Positions 25,037 to 35,553 of a stretch of DNA of 64,000 bases are shown here, piece by piece. The translations under genes and the position numbers were made by a program. Origin of the DNA: Roseicyclus sp. (GTDB lineage: Bacteria; Pseudomonadota; Alphaproteobacteria; Rhodobacterales; Rhodobacteraceae); NCBI RefSeq assembly GCF_018402035.1, contig NZ_JAGYJN010000005.1:124001-188000 (forward strand), in the 5' to 3' direction. Position 1 is the stretch's first letter, and every line of letters starts with the position of its first letter. The notes beneath the pieces are model-generated. The model searched no databases, was not told the DNA's origin, and worked only from the letters and a program-made list of their open reading frames with translations.

Positions 25037-25419
25037 ATATATTTACTCTTTCTGCACTGCGCAGATGAATTGGTTTACATAAAAGCGCAGCCTTCCGAGA
25101 CAGTTGTTCTCGAATGTGAGGCGACCTGTCATCTTCCCGACATAATCTTGCGCGCACGCAAAACGTGTGTTGCAGGTCACGCGCCAAAGGGCAGCACGCC
25201 ATCGATCGGAGGGAGGTCATCGTGACCCGATCGGCGGCTATGCCCAAAACAGTGGCGCAGCTTGTGGGAGGCTGACCAAATTTCGTGGCCCTGATGCAAG
25301 GGCAATTGGGCGTCCCCTGCGGCAATCGCAGGCGCCGACAACGTTGTTAACATCCGCGTCCCCGTTTCCAAATCGCGCTTCCATGACGAAGCTTCACGAC
25401 ACAAGACCCTGATGGAGAG
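25037..25419 (+). promoter_or_regulatory. Intergenic region before acs
   Basis: No gene is supported here. A 14-bp AT palindrome, GTAAATATATTTAC, spans the lysR stop at 25033-25046. TCTGCACTGCGCAGA at about 25051-25065 is a near-palindrome of the T-N11-A type that LysR proteins can bind. Possible control site for acs; not proven. Confidence 0.3.
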
Positions 25420-27365
<1,946 letters not shown>

Positions 27366-27369
<4 letters not shown>

Positions 27370-28067
27370 CTGAAAAGATGACCGACAGCTCGACCAAAAC
27401 GCGCCCCGTGAACCTGATCTTGCTCGGCCCCCCGGGGGCGGGCAAGGGCACGCAAGCGCGGATGCTGCAAGACCGCTTTGGTCTTGTGCAGCTTTCGACA
27501 GGCGATCTTTTGCGCGGCGCGGTTGCTGCCGGCACCGAGGCTGGGCTTGCCGCAAAGGCTGTGATGGCCGCCGGTGGGTTGGTCTCGGACGCGATCGTTT
27601 TGGCCGTTCTCAAGGACCGGCTCGATCACGCCGATGTGGTGGCGGGCACCATCTTGGATGGCTTCCCGCGCACCGCCGTTCAGGCCAAGGCGCTGGATGA
27701 TCTTTTGGCCGAACGCGGCCAGCGGATCGATGCCGCCATCAGCCTTGCGGTCGATGATGCGGCGATGGTGGCCCGCGTGGCGGGGCGCTATACCTGCGGC
27801 GGCTGTGGCGAGGGGTATCACGACCAGTTCAAACAGCCCAAGACAGCCGGGCAATGCGACAAGTGCGGGTCAACCAACATGACCCGCCGCGCCGATGACA
27901 ACGCCGAAACCGTTGGCGCGCGGCTTGCGGCGTATCACGCGCAAACCGCGCCCTTGATCGATTATTACCGCGCCCGCGGCGTGCTGACCGAGGTGCCCGC
28001 CATGGGCGAGATCGGTGAGATCGCAGGTGCGCTAGACGCAATCGTGAGCGCGCTCACGACGCAATAA
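27366..28067 (+). CDS. adk: Adenylate kinase with zinc-type LID
   Basis: Catalyses AMP + ATP = 2 ADP. The P-loop [16 protein letters not shown] is followed by [14 protein letters not shown], the NMP site [15 protein letters not shown] and a LID with four cysteines (CGGCG then CDKCGS), a structural zinc site. At 233 aa it is a long-LID type. It overlaps acs by ATGA and precedes the symporter genes, so it very probably recycles AMP from the Acs reaction; I expect the main adk to be elsewhere, in the ribosomal-protein region, which this window does not show. Confidence 0.93.
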
Positions 28068-28160
28068 GGAATTCGGTGTCGCCCGAAAGGAATGGGGCGG
28101 CATCGGACGGACCGGGCGGGACAAGAGAACCCGACCGGCACAACTCGAAGGGAGTAAGTA

Positions 28161-28415
28161 ATGGCCGAAAACAACAATGCGTATTGGTCAGCGAACATCC
28201 GTCTGGTCACCATCTGTTTGGTGATCTGGGCGCTGTGCTCGTATGGCTTCGCGATTCTTCTTCGCCCGATGCTTTCCGGCATCGCGGTGGGTGGCACAGA
28301 TCTGGGCTTTTGGTTTGCCCAGCAAGGATCAATCCTCGTCTTTCTTGCGCTGATCTTCTTCTACGCCTGGCGTATGAACAAGCTCGACAAAGAATTTGGC
28401 GTGGACGAGCAGTAA
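28161..28415 (+). CDS. DUF4212 small subunit of a sodium:solute symporter
   Basis: An 84-aa protein with two membrane helices, the family often annotated as 'solute:sodium symporter small subunit' and nearly always next to a VC_2705-type symporter gene. Here it is 15 bp before one. AAGGGAGTAAGTA upstream of the ATG is a good ribosome site. It probably assists assembly or activity of the symporter; no biochemical role can be read from the sequence. Confidence 0.88.
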   Translation: MAENNNAYWSANIRLVTICLVIWALCSYGFAILLRPMLSGIAVGGTDLGFWFAQQGSILVFLALIFFYAWRMNKLDKEFGVDEQ

Positions 28416-28430
28416 GGGACGGACGGAAAC

Positions 28431-30200
28431 ATGGATCAGTTTACCCTTAACCTGCTGGTGGTCGGCGCATCGTTCGCCCTCTACATCGGCATCGCGATCT
28501 GGGCCCGCGCGGGCACCACATCTGAATTCTACGCTGCTGGCCAGGGCGTGAACCCGGTCATCAACGGCATGGCAACCGCGGCTGACTGGATGTCGGCGGC
28601 ATCGTTCATCTCGATGGCGGGTCTGATCGCCTTCGTGGGCTACAACAACTCGACCTTCTTGATGGGTTGGACCGGCGGCTACGTGCTGATGGCCATGCTT
28701 CTGGCACCCTATCTGCGCAAGTTCGGCAAGTACACGGTTCCCGAATTCGTGGGCGACCGCTACTACTCCACCTCGGCACGCGTCGTGGCGGTGATCTGCC
28801 TGCTGGTGATCTCGATTACCTACGTGATCGGTCAGATGACCGGCGCAGGCGTGGCTTTCTCGCGCTTCTTGGAAGTCTCGTCGACCCAAGGTCTGTTGAT
28901 CGCCTCGACGGTCGTGTTCATCTACGCCGTTCTCGGCGGCATGAAGGGCATCACCTACACGCAGGTGGCACAATACATCGTGTTGATCGTCGCCTACACG
29001 ATCCCCGCGGTCTTCATCTCGCTGCAATTGACCGGCAACCCGATCCCGGGCCTTGGTCTGTTCTCGACGATGCCCTCGACTGGCGAGCCGCTTCTGGTGA
29101 CGCTCAACGGTCTTTTGACCGATCTGGGCTTCAACGCATACACCACCGGCTCCAAGCCTTGGCTGATGGCGCTGTTCACACTCTCGCTGATGATCGGTAC
29201 TGCCGGTCTGCCGCATGTGATCATCCGCTTCTTCACCGTTCCCAAGGTTGCTGACGCACGTTGGTCGGCTGGTTGGGCACTGGTCTTCATCTCGCTTTTG
29301 TACCTGACGGCACCTGCCGTGGGCGCAATGGCCCGCTTGAACATCATGACCACCATGTGGCCCAATGGCGTCGAAGGCGAACCCGTTGCGCAGGCTGATC
29401 TGCCGAACTGGTTCCAGACTTGGTCGGCAACCGGCCTTCTGGGCGTCGAAGACAAGAATGGCGACGGCCTGATCCAGTACTACAACGAGAACAGCCCTGC
29501 GATGCAGGAAATGGCTGCAGCTCGTGGCTGGACCGGCAACGAACTGGTCCGTTTCAACCAGGACATCCTTGTTCTGGCGAACCCGGAAATCGCACAGCTT
29601 CCGGGCTGGGTGATCGCGCTGATCGCTGCTGGCGGTTTGGCGGCAGCACTTTCGACCGCAGCAGGTCTGTTGTTGGCCATCTCCTCGGCCATCAGCCACG
29701 ATCTGATCAAGTCGGTGTTCAACCCGAACATCTCGGAAAAGGCTGAACTGTTCTGGGCACGCGTCTCGATGGCCTTTGCTATCGCGCTGGCGACCTATCT
29801 CGGGATCAAACCACCGGGCTTTGCGGCACAGGTTGTGGCACTGGCCTTTGGTCTTGCCGCGGCAACGCTCTTCCCGACGCTGATGATGGGGATCTTCTCC
29901 AAGCGCATGAACGCGCCTGGGGCGACCTTGGGGATGGTTGCCGGTCTCGTCGTGACCTGCGCCTATCTCTTCACCTATCTGGGCTTTGCGTTCATCCCCG
30001 GCACCAACTTGCTGGCCAACAACGCAGACAACTGGCTGTTCGGCATCCCGCCGACACATTTCGGCCCGATCGGTGCATTGATCAACTTCGCCGTCGCTTA
30101 CGCGGTGTCGAGCGTCACTGCACCCCCGCCGAAGCACATCCAGGATCTGGTCGAGTCGGTCCGCATTCCGCGCGGCGCTGGCGCGGCTCTGGCCAAGTGA
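28431..30200 (+). CDS. Sodium:solute symporter, VC_2705/ActP-type acetate permease
   Basis: 589 aa with about 13 membrane helices. SSS-family segments include SEFYAAGQGVNPVINGMATA, ADWMSAASFISMAGLIAF and SVTAPPPKHIQDLVESVR near the end. Neighbouring acs and adk make acetate or another short carboxylate the likely substrate, as for ActP, but the family includes other specificities. Codon use is unusually regular and the gene reads as highly expressed (inference). A strong intrinsic terminator at 30254 ends this transcription unit. Confidence 0.9.
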   Translation: MDQFTLNLLVVGASFALYIGIAIWARAGTTSEFYAAGQGVNPVINGMATAADWMSAASFISMAGLIAFVGYNNSTFLMGWTGGYVLMAMLLAPYLRKFGKYTVPEFVGDRYYSTSARVVAVICLLVISITYVIGQMTGAGVAFSRFLEVSSTQGLLIASTVVFIYAVLGGMKGITYTQVAQYIVLIVAYTIPAVFISLQLTGNPIPGLGLFSTMPSTGEPLLVTLNGLLTDLGFNAYTTGSKPWLMALFTLSLMIGTAGLPHVIIRFFTVPKVADARWSAGWALVFISLLYLTAPAVGAMARLNIMTTMWPNGVEGEPVAQADLPNWFQTWSATGLLGVEDKNGDGLIQYYNENSPAMQEMAAARGWTGNELVRFNQDILVLANPEIAQLPGWVIALIAAGGLAAALSTAAGLLLAISSAISHDLIKSVFNPNISEKAELFWARVSMAFAIALATYLGIKPPGFAAQVVALAFGLAAATLFPTLMMGIFSKRMNAPGATLGMVAGLVVTCAYLFTYLGFAFIPGTNLLANNADNWLFGIPPTHFGPIGALINFAVAYAVSSVTAPPPKHIQDLVESVRIPRGAGAALAK

Positions 30201-30253
30201 TGGTCTGACCATAGGGCGGGGCCTGCGACAAAGCGGGCTCTGTTCAAAACAGC

Positions 30254-30287
30254 GGCGCATCCCGACAGATCGGGGTGCGCCTTTTTT
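30254..30287 (+). terminator. Intrinsic terminator after the symporter gene
   Basis: GGCGCATCCCGA pairs with TCGGGGTGCGCC (one T-G wobble) around loop CAGA, followed by a run of six T. It is a textbook Rho-independent terminator and separates the acs-symporter unit from the next gene. Confidence 0.88.
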
Positions 30288-30305
30288 CGCCGGGGGGGCC
30301 ATTTG

Positions 30306-32120
30306 ATGACCACCGACATCGCACAAACACTTGCCACGACGCATCCCTATGATGTCTTGCCCGAGGAGGTGCGCGCAGAGCTGGCGCGCGAGATCGCCAT
30401 CGTCGAGATCGCGACAGGCCAGCGCGTCTATGCCAAAGGCGACGTGCTGACCCATCTTTACCTGATCTTGTCGGGTCGGATCGACATCACCGATGAAGGG
30501 GGTGAGATCCTCTCGATCCTTGGGCCGCGCAATTCCTTTGGCGAGCGCGGCTTGATGAAAGATGGGCGCGGTGCCGTGACAGCCCAAGCCGCCGAGGCCA
30601 GTAGGCTTTTGGCGATTCCGGCGGCGGTGTTTCACAAGCTGGTCAAAGACCATCCGCGCGTCTTGCGCTTTTTCGACCGCACCCGGCCCGCGGCCGCGCG
30701 CAAACAAGATATCACCACCATGGCGTTGTCCGATCTGATGACGCATGCGCCGCTGACCTGTCGCCCCGAGACACAGCTGATCGAGGCCGCGCGCCAGATG
30801 CGCGAACTGGGCGTGTCCTGCATCATCGCGACCGAGGGTGAGACCGTGCGCGGTATCCTGACCACAGGCGACATCACCGCGCGCGCCGTGGCCGAGGGGT
30901 GCCCACCAGAGACCCCCGTCGCACAGGTCATGACACCCGATCCTATGACGCTTCCGCCAACGGCCCTTGTGGCCGATGTGCTGCATGCGATGATCGAGCG
31001 CAAAATCACCCATATGCCGGTGGTCGCGGCTGGCCGCTTGGTCGGTATCCTGACCCAGACGGATTTGACCCGGTTCCAAGCAACCTCATCTGCGGCGCTG
31101 ATCCGCGAGATTGCCGCCGCCAAAGACCGCACCACGCTTGCGCGCATCGTGGCACGCATTCCCGATTTGCTGGTGCAACTGGTGGGCGGGCAGAACCCGC
31201 ATCAAACCGTCACGCGCCTGATCACCGATATTGCCGATGCCACCACGCGCCGCCTTTTGACGCTGGCCGAGGCAAAACTTGGCCCGCCACCCGTGCCTTA
31301 TCTGTGGCTCGCCTGCGGTAGCCAAGGCAGGCAAGAGCAAACCGGCGTCAGCGATCAAGACAACTGCCTGATCCTCGACGATGCCGTGACCCCGCCCGAC
31401 GACGCCTATTTCGCGGCATTGGCCAAATTCGTCAGCGATGGGTTGGACGAGGCAGGCTATTTCTACTGCCCCGGCGACATGATGGCGACCAACATCAAAT
31501 GGCGCCAACCGCTGCGGGTCTGGCGTGACTATTTCCGCCGCTGGATCGCCGTCCCGAACCCCGAGGCACAGATGCTTTCCTCGGTCATGTTCGACCTGCG
31601 CCCCATCGGCGGGCATATGGCGCTTTTTGACGATCTTCAGGCCGAGACATTACAAGCGGCGGCCAAGAATTCGATCTTCATGGCGCATCTGGTGTCGAAC
31701 TCGCTCAAGCATCAGCCGCCCTTGGGTCTGTTTCGCGGCTTTGCCACGGTGCGCTCGGGCGAGCATAAGAACACCATCGACCTCAAGCACAATGGTGTCG
31801 TCCCGGTCGTCGATCTGGGCCGCATCTATGCGCTGACAGGACAATTGCCTGTTGCCAATACCCGCGCGCGCATCCTTGCCGCGATCGAGGCGGGTGCAGT
31901 ATCAGCAACCGGCGGGCGCGACCTGCGCGATGCATACGACATGATCGCCGACACACGGCTTGCCCATCAAGCCGCCCAAATCCGGCGCGGTGAGAAGCCC
32001 GATAATTTCATGGCCCCCGCCGATCTCAGCGATTTCGAGCGCAGCCATCTGCGCGATGCTTTCGTGGTGGTCAAAACAATGCAGAATGCCGCCACCGCTG
32101 GCCGTGGCTATCTCAGCTGA
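30306..32120 (+). CDS. cNMP-binding / CBS-pair / DUF294 nucleotidyltransferase-like signalling protein
   Basis: 605 aa in four parts: a Crp-like cyclic-nucleotide domain (about 15-125), a CBS pair (about 140-265), a GlnD-like nucleotidyltransferase domain (DUF294) with WLACGSQGRQEQTGVSDQDN, keeping G-S and the D-x-D carboxylates, and the DUF294_C helical domain. GlnD relatives uridylylate proteins, so this protein may sense an adenine nucleotide through CBS or cNMP and modify or bind a partner. These genes repeatedly accompany acetate symporter/acs genes in my recollection. The start is the ATG at 30306, not TTG at 30303. Confidence 0.85.
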   Translation: MTTDIAQTLATTHPYDVLPEEVRAELAREIAIVEIATGQRVYAKGDVLTHLYLILSGRIDITDEGGEILSILGPRNSFGERGLMKDGRGAVTAQAAEASRLLAIPAAVFHKLVKDHPRVLRFFDRTRPAAARKQDITTMALSDLMTHAPLTCRPETQLIEAARQMRELGVSCIIATEGETVRGILTTGDITARAVAEGCPPETPVAQVMTPDPMTLPPTALVADVLHAMIERKITHMPVVAAGRLVGILTQTDLTRFQATSSAALIREIAAAKDRTTLARIVARIPDLLVQLVGGQNPHQTVTRLITDIADATTRRLLTLAEAKLGPPPVPYLWLACGSQGRQEQTGVSDQDNCLILDDAVTPPDDAYFAALAKFVSDGLDEAGYFYCPGDMMATNIKWRQPLRVWRDYFRRWIAVPNPEAQMLSSVMFDLRPIGGHMALFDDLQAETLQAAAKNSIFMAHLVSNSLKHQPPLGLFRGFATVRSGEHKNTIDLKHNGVVPVVDLGRIYALTGQLPVANTRARILAAIEAGAVSATGGRDLRDAYDMIADTRLAHQAAQIRRGEKPDNFMAPADLSDFERSHLRDAFVVVKTMQNAATAGRGYLS

Positions 32121-32136
32121 AAGGTAAAGGACGACA

Positions 32137-32670
32137 ATGTTTTGGACCCTCGTCACTGTCATCATCGCGGGCTTTGCAGGCGGCGGTATCGGGTTGGTGT
32201 TGCGCCACCTGACGCGTAACCGCTTGCCCAAGGGGATTATCCCGGTCTGTGCCGGTCTTGCGATGATCCTTGCCACCATCGGGCAGGAATATGGCTGGTA
32301 CAATGGCGTGCGCAGCACAATGGCCGACGATCTGGTCGTGATCAGCAAGCGTGAGCAGCAAAACTGGTACCAACCATGGACCTTCGTGCAACCTTGGGTG
32401 CGCGGCTTTATCTCCTTTTCACCCTCAGAGACGGTCGAGACTGCCGAAGGCTCGGGCCTTTTTGCGGTACAGCTACGCCTGCAAGAGCGCTGGCAGCCAC
32501 AGATGGTGCGCCCCGCACTCTTTGATTGCGCCGGTGCGCGCTGGACCGATCTGAACGCCAGTATGGTCTTTGACGCCGTCGGTCATCCGGTGGCAGCGAT
32601 CTGGCGCGAAGAGGCGCGCGAGGATGTGATTTTCGCCAGCGTCTGCGCATCCCACGGCAGCGGCGGCTGA
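32137..32670 (+). CDS. Conserved small membrane protein, function unknown
   Basis: 177 aa with two N-terminal helices (LVTVIIAGFAGGGIGLVL, GIIPVCAGLAMILATIG) and an about 110-residue soluble tail. I do not recognise a named domain. The 16-bp gap after the DUF294 gene and the 29-bp gap to the sensor-exonuclease suggest one operon with them. The tail contains several aromatic residues (WYQPWTFVQPW) and one Cys. Confidence 0.6.
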   Translation: MFWTLVTVIIAGFAGGGIGLVLRHLTRNRLPKGIIPVCAGLAMILATIGQEYGWYNGVRSTMADDLVVISKREQQNWYQPWTFVQPWVRGFISFSPSETVETAEGSGLFAVQLRLQERWQPQMVRPALFDCAGARWTDLNASMVFDAVGHPVAAIWREEAREDVIFASVCASHGSGG

Positions 32671-32699
32671 TCCGCACGGCCCGAAAGGGGGGCAAGTCC

Positions 32700-34706
32700 A
32701 TGTTGAGCCGATTATCCCTACGCCTGCGGATCTTTCTGTTCTTTGCCCTCTTGGCCTTTGGCGGTGCAGCGCTGGTAATCGCGGGGTTGGTCGTCGGCTA
32801 TACGCGCCTGGGCGAGGTGCATGCGCTCAGCGCCTTCATCATCGCGGGGCTGATCGCGGTTTTTGCCATTGGCGGCCTCACGGTCTGGGTCTGGGTCTTG
32901 TTCGATGAACATGTCGCACGGCCGGTTGAACGCTTGGCCGCCGATCTGCGCGCGCGCGCCCATTCCGATGTCGATGAAGGGATCGATCATGGCATCGCGC
33001 GCTACCTTGGCGATCTGGCCCCTGCAGCCGATGCGGTCGCCGCCAACCTCTCCGAAACCCGCAATGCCATGGCCATGGCCGTGGGGCGCGAAACCGCCCG
33101 CCTCAATGCCGAGAAAACCCGGCTCGAGGCGCTCTTGGCCGAGATCCCCGATGGGGTAATGTTCTGCACCGGCAACCATATGATCGCGCTTTACAACGGG
33201 CGCTGCCGCGAGATCTTGCATAATGATCCGGCGCTGGGTTTAGGCAGGCCCGTGGCCGGCCTTGTGCGGATGGGGCCGATCCACCAAGCCTATGGGCGTC
33301 TGGTGACACAATCCGGCCGCGAGGGGACAGATATCTTGGTCACCACAAGGCAAGGTGCCCAACTGTTGGAGGCGCGGCTGCGCCTTGTCGATCTGGCCGG
33401 GCAAGACGCCGCAGCACCCGGCTATGTGCTGACGCTGCGCGATGTCACCGCCGATCTCAAGATCGGGGCCGAGCGCGCGCATCTCTTGAACCGCCTGTTG
33501 GAAACGCTGGAACACATTCTGCCCGATCTGCCCGAGAGCGCGGCCAAAACGACGCTCTCCGCGCTGGTACAAGATACCGCCACGCGCAAAGCCGCCACAG
33601 ACACCGCGTGGTGGCCGATGGAAGCACTGGGGGCCAACGATCTGGGCGCGGCCTTGCAAGCGCGCCTAGACCGCAAGGCTGTGGCGCTACACCCTGATCT
33701 CGACGGCACAGAATTGCGCTGCGACGGGTTTGCGATCACCCGCATGCTGGAACGCCTCGCGCTCGCATGGGCGGAAACCGGGGCGCGCGATCTGGTCCTG
33801 ACACTGGCATCGCGTGGCCCGGAACAGGCGGTCCTCAGCCTCGAGGCGGCGGGCGCGCCGCCCGATCCCGCGCGTCTGGCACAATGGCTGGACGCGCCGC
33901 TTTCACCGGGGCTATCGGGGTTTGATGGCCGGGATGTGCTGCTTAGCCATGGCACGATGATCGGGATCGAACCCGCAGGGCCCGGTCGCCACGCGCTGCG
34001 CCTATCCCTTGATCTGGCCACACCGCGCCCCATCGGGCCAAGCCGCATGGTGATGTATGATTTCGACCTGTTGCATGCAGCCATTCCCGAGGCCTTGGCC
34101 AAGGCCCCGCTGACATCGCTCAGCTACGTGGTCTTTGATACTGAGACCACGGGGCTGAACCCGCAAAGCGACGAGATTTGCCAGATCGCCGCCCTGCGCT
34201 TGGTCAATGGCAAGATCGTGGCGGGCGAACGCTTTGACATGCTGGTCAATCCCGGCCGCAACATCCCTGCATCCGCCACGGCGGTGCACCACATCACCAA
34301 CGCAATGGTGGCCGATGCCCCCGATGTGGGCGCGGCACTGGCCCGCTTTCACGCCTTTGCCAAAGGATCTGTCTTGGTCGCCCATAACGCGCCCTTCGAC
34401 ATGAGCTTTCTGCGCCGCCGCGAGGGCCAGATCGGCGCGCGCTTCGATCAACCGATCCTCGACACCGTGCTCTGCTCGGCGGTGCTCTATGGCCAATCAG
34501 CCGAGCATACCCTTGATGCGCTTTGCGCGCGGCTGCATGTCCAAATCCCGGCCGAGGCGCGCCACACAGCCATCGGCGATGCCATCGCGACGGCCGAGGC
34601 GTTTCGCAAGATGATCCCGATGCTTGAGGCGGCAGAACTGCCCAATTTGGAGGCATTGATCAAAGCCTTCGACCGCCATCGCCGGTTAATCGAACATCTG
34701 AATTGA
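32700..34706 (+). CDS. Membrane sensor fused to DnaQ-like 3'-5' exonuclease
   Basis: 668 aa: two transmembrane helices (about 8-35 and 43-68), a HAMP-like/helical linker (70-150), a PAS-like domain (about 145-250), a degenerate histidine-kinase-like segment (255-440) lacking a recognisable H box and the N and G boxes, and a DEDDh exonuclease (470-660). All five catalytic residues are present: D480 and E482 (FDTETTGL), D567 (HNAPFDMSF), H622 and D627 (RHTAIGDA). It therefore looks like a membrane-anchored sensor whose output is nucleic-acid hydrolysis rather than phosphotransfer. It follows the DUF294 and small membrane genes in the same direction. Confidence 0.85.
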   Translation: MLSRLSLRLRIFLFFALLAFGGAALVIAGLVVGYTRLGEVHALSAFIIAGLIAVFAIGGLTVWVWVLFDEHVARPVERLAADLRARAHSDVDEGIDHGIARYLGDLAPAADAVAANLSETRNAMAMAVGRETARLNAEKTRLEALLAEIPDGVMFCTGNHMIALYNGRCREILHNDPALGLGRPVAGLVRMGPIHQAYGRLVTQSGREGTDILVTTRQGAQLLEARLRLVDLAGQDAAAPGYVLTLRDVTADLKIGAERAHLLNRLLETLEHILPDLPESAAKTTLSALVQDTATRKAATDTAWWPMEALGANDLGAALQARLDRKAVALHPDLDGTELRCDGFAITRMLERLALAWAETGARDLVLTLASRGPEQAVLSLEAAGAPPDPARLAQWLDAPLSPGLSGFDGRDVLLSHGTMIGIEPAGPGRHALRLSLDLATPRPIGPSRMVMYDFDLLHAAIPEALAKAPLTSLSYVVFDTETTGLNPQSDEICQIAALRLVNGKIVAGERFDMLVNPGRNIPASATAVHHITNAMVADAPDVGAALARFHAFAKGSVLVAHNAPFDMSFLRRREGQIGARFDQPILDTVLCSAVLYGQSAEHTLDALCARLHVQIPAEARHTAIGDAIATAEAFRKMIPMLEAAELPNLEALIKAFDRHRRLIEHLN

Positions 34707-34755
34707 CCCAACCACCCCTGCCCGACCAGCTTCAGACAAAAGGATAGTGACGATC

Positions 34756-35448
34756 ATGGCGCGTGTTCCGCTCTACAAAGCCACCGAAACCGAGATGATC
34801 CGCCGGATAAAGGCCGGTGAATGGGCCGTTGGCCTGCGCCTGCCCAATGAGTTCGGACTGGCCGAGGAATTCGGCGTCAGCCAAGGCACGATGCGGCGCG
34901 CCTTGATCACGCTAGAGGGGTTGGGGCTCTTGGCACGCAAACCGGGTCGCGGCACCGTTGTTTGCGCACCTGCAGCGGCCCAAGACCATCAGGAGAATTC
35001 GGTACCCGCGCCACAACTGCGCGATGCCAGCGGCGCGCCCGTGATCTTGGATGTTTACCGCGCCCGCAGCGCCACACGCGGCGCGGATGATGAGGAACTG
35101 GCCCTATTCGGCACCACGCGCCTTGCCACGCTCGAACGCATTTTTCACCGCAACGGCCAGCGCGCCGCCCGCGATCTTGTCACAATCCCCGAGGCGCTCT
35201 TACCCGTCATCGACGAAGATGCCGGTCCCGATCTTGCCGAACTTCTACAAGATGCGGGGCTGGTTGTCGCGCATATCGAGGAAGATATCACCGCCGCCGT
35301 GACGACGATGAGCGCCTCCGTCGCGCTAGCTTGCGATCGCTATACCGCGCTTTTGGTGCTGACCCGCATCGCCCGCGACGCAAAGGGCAACCCCATCGCC
35401 CGCCAAAGGCTGCAACTGATCGCCGATGGCATGCGCTACGGCGCGTAA
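34756..35448 (+). CDS. GntR-family regulator, HutC/UTRA type
   Basis: 230 aa with an N-terminal GntR winged helix: YKATETEMIRRIKAGEWAVG, then LAEEFGVSQGTMRRALITLE and RKPGRGTVV. The C-terminal UTRA-like domain binds a small ligand, unknown here. It lies 49 bp after the sensor-exonuclease gene on the same strand. AAAGGA lies upstream of two possible starts, GTG at 34747 and ATG at 34756; I use the ATG. Its targets cannot be deduced. Confidence 0.83.
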   Translation: MARVPLYKATETEMIRRIKAGEWAVGLRLPNEFGLAEEFGVSQGTMRRALITLEGLGLLARKPGRGTVVCAPAAAQDHQENSVPAPQLRDASGAPVILDVYRARSATRGADDEELALFGTTRLATLERIFHRNGQRAARDLVTIPEALLPVIDEDAGPDLAELLQDAGLVVAHIEEDITAAVTTMSASVALACDRYTALLVLTRIARDAKGNPIARQRLQLIADGMRYGA

Positions 35449-35480
35449 CCTTTCATCAAGGTTCACGCGCCCCTGCCCAT

Positions 35481-35510
35481 CTTTGCTTTTCAAATACTCC
35501 CGCCGGAGGC
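35481..35510. repeat. Rhodobacteraceae-type short element between convergent genes
   Basis: Read on the minus strand, GCCTCCGGCGGGAGTATTTG followed by AAAAGCAAAG is a short sequence that I remember as very common between genes in this family. It has a small CTCC/GGAG hairpin and a T-rich flank, and it sits where gntR and the aldehyde dehydrogenase gene end, so it may work as a terminator. The recurrence claim is from memory. Confidence 0.45.
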
Positions 35511-35553
35511 CCCCGCCGCACGCAACATGCGGCAGCGGCCCGAACAGCGCGGG

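Noticed and set aside
25033..25046. AT palindrome GTAAATATATTTAC as a regulator binding site.
   Set aside because: It overlaps the lysR stop codon, and AT palindromes of 14 bp are not strong evidence alone; listed only as part of the intergenic region.
28329..31079. 916-aa minus-strand open frame opposite the symporter and DUF294 genes.
   Set aside because: A very long shadow produced by codon bias of the highly expressed symporter gene; His/Gln/Arg-rich with no domain.
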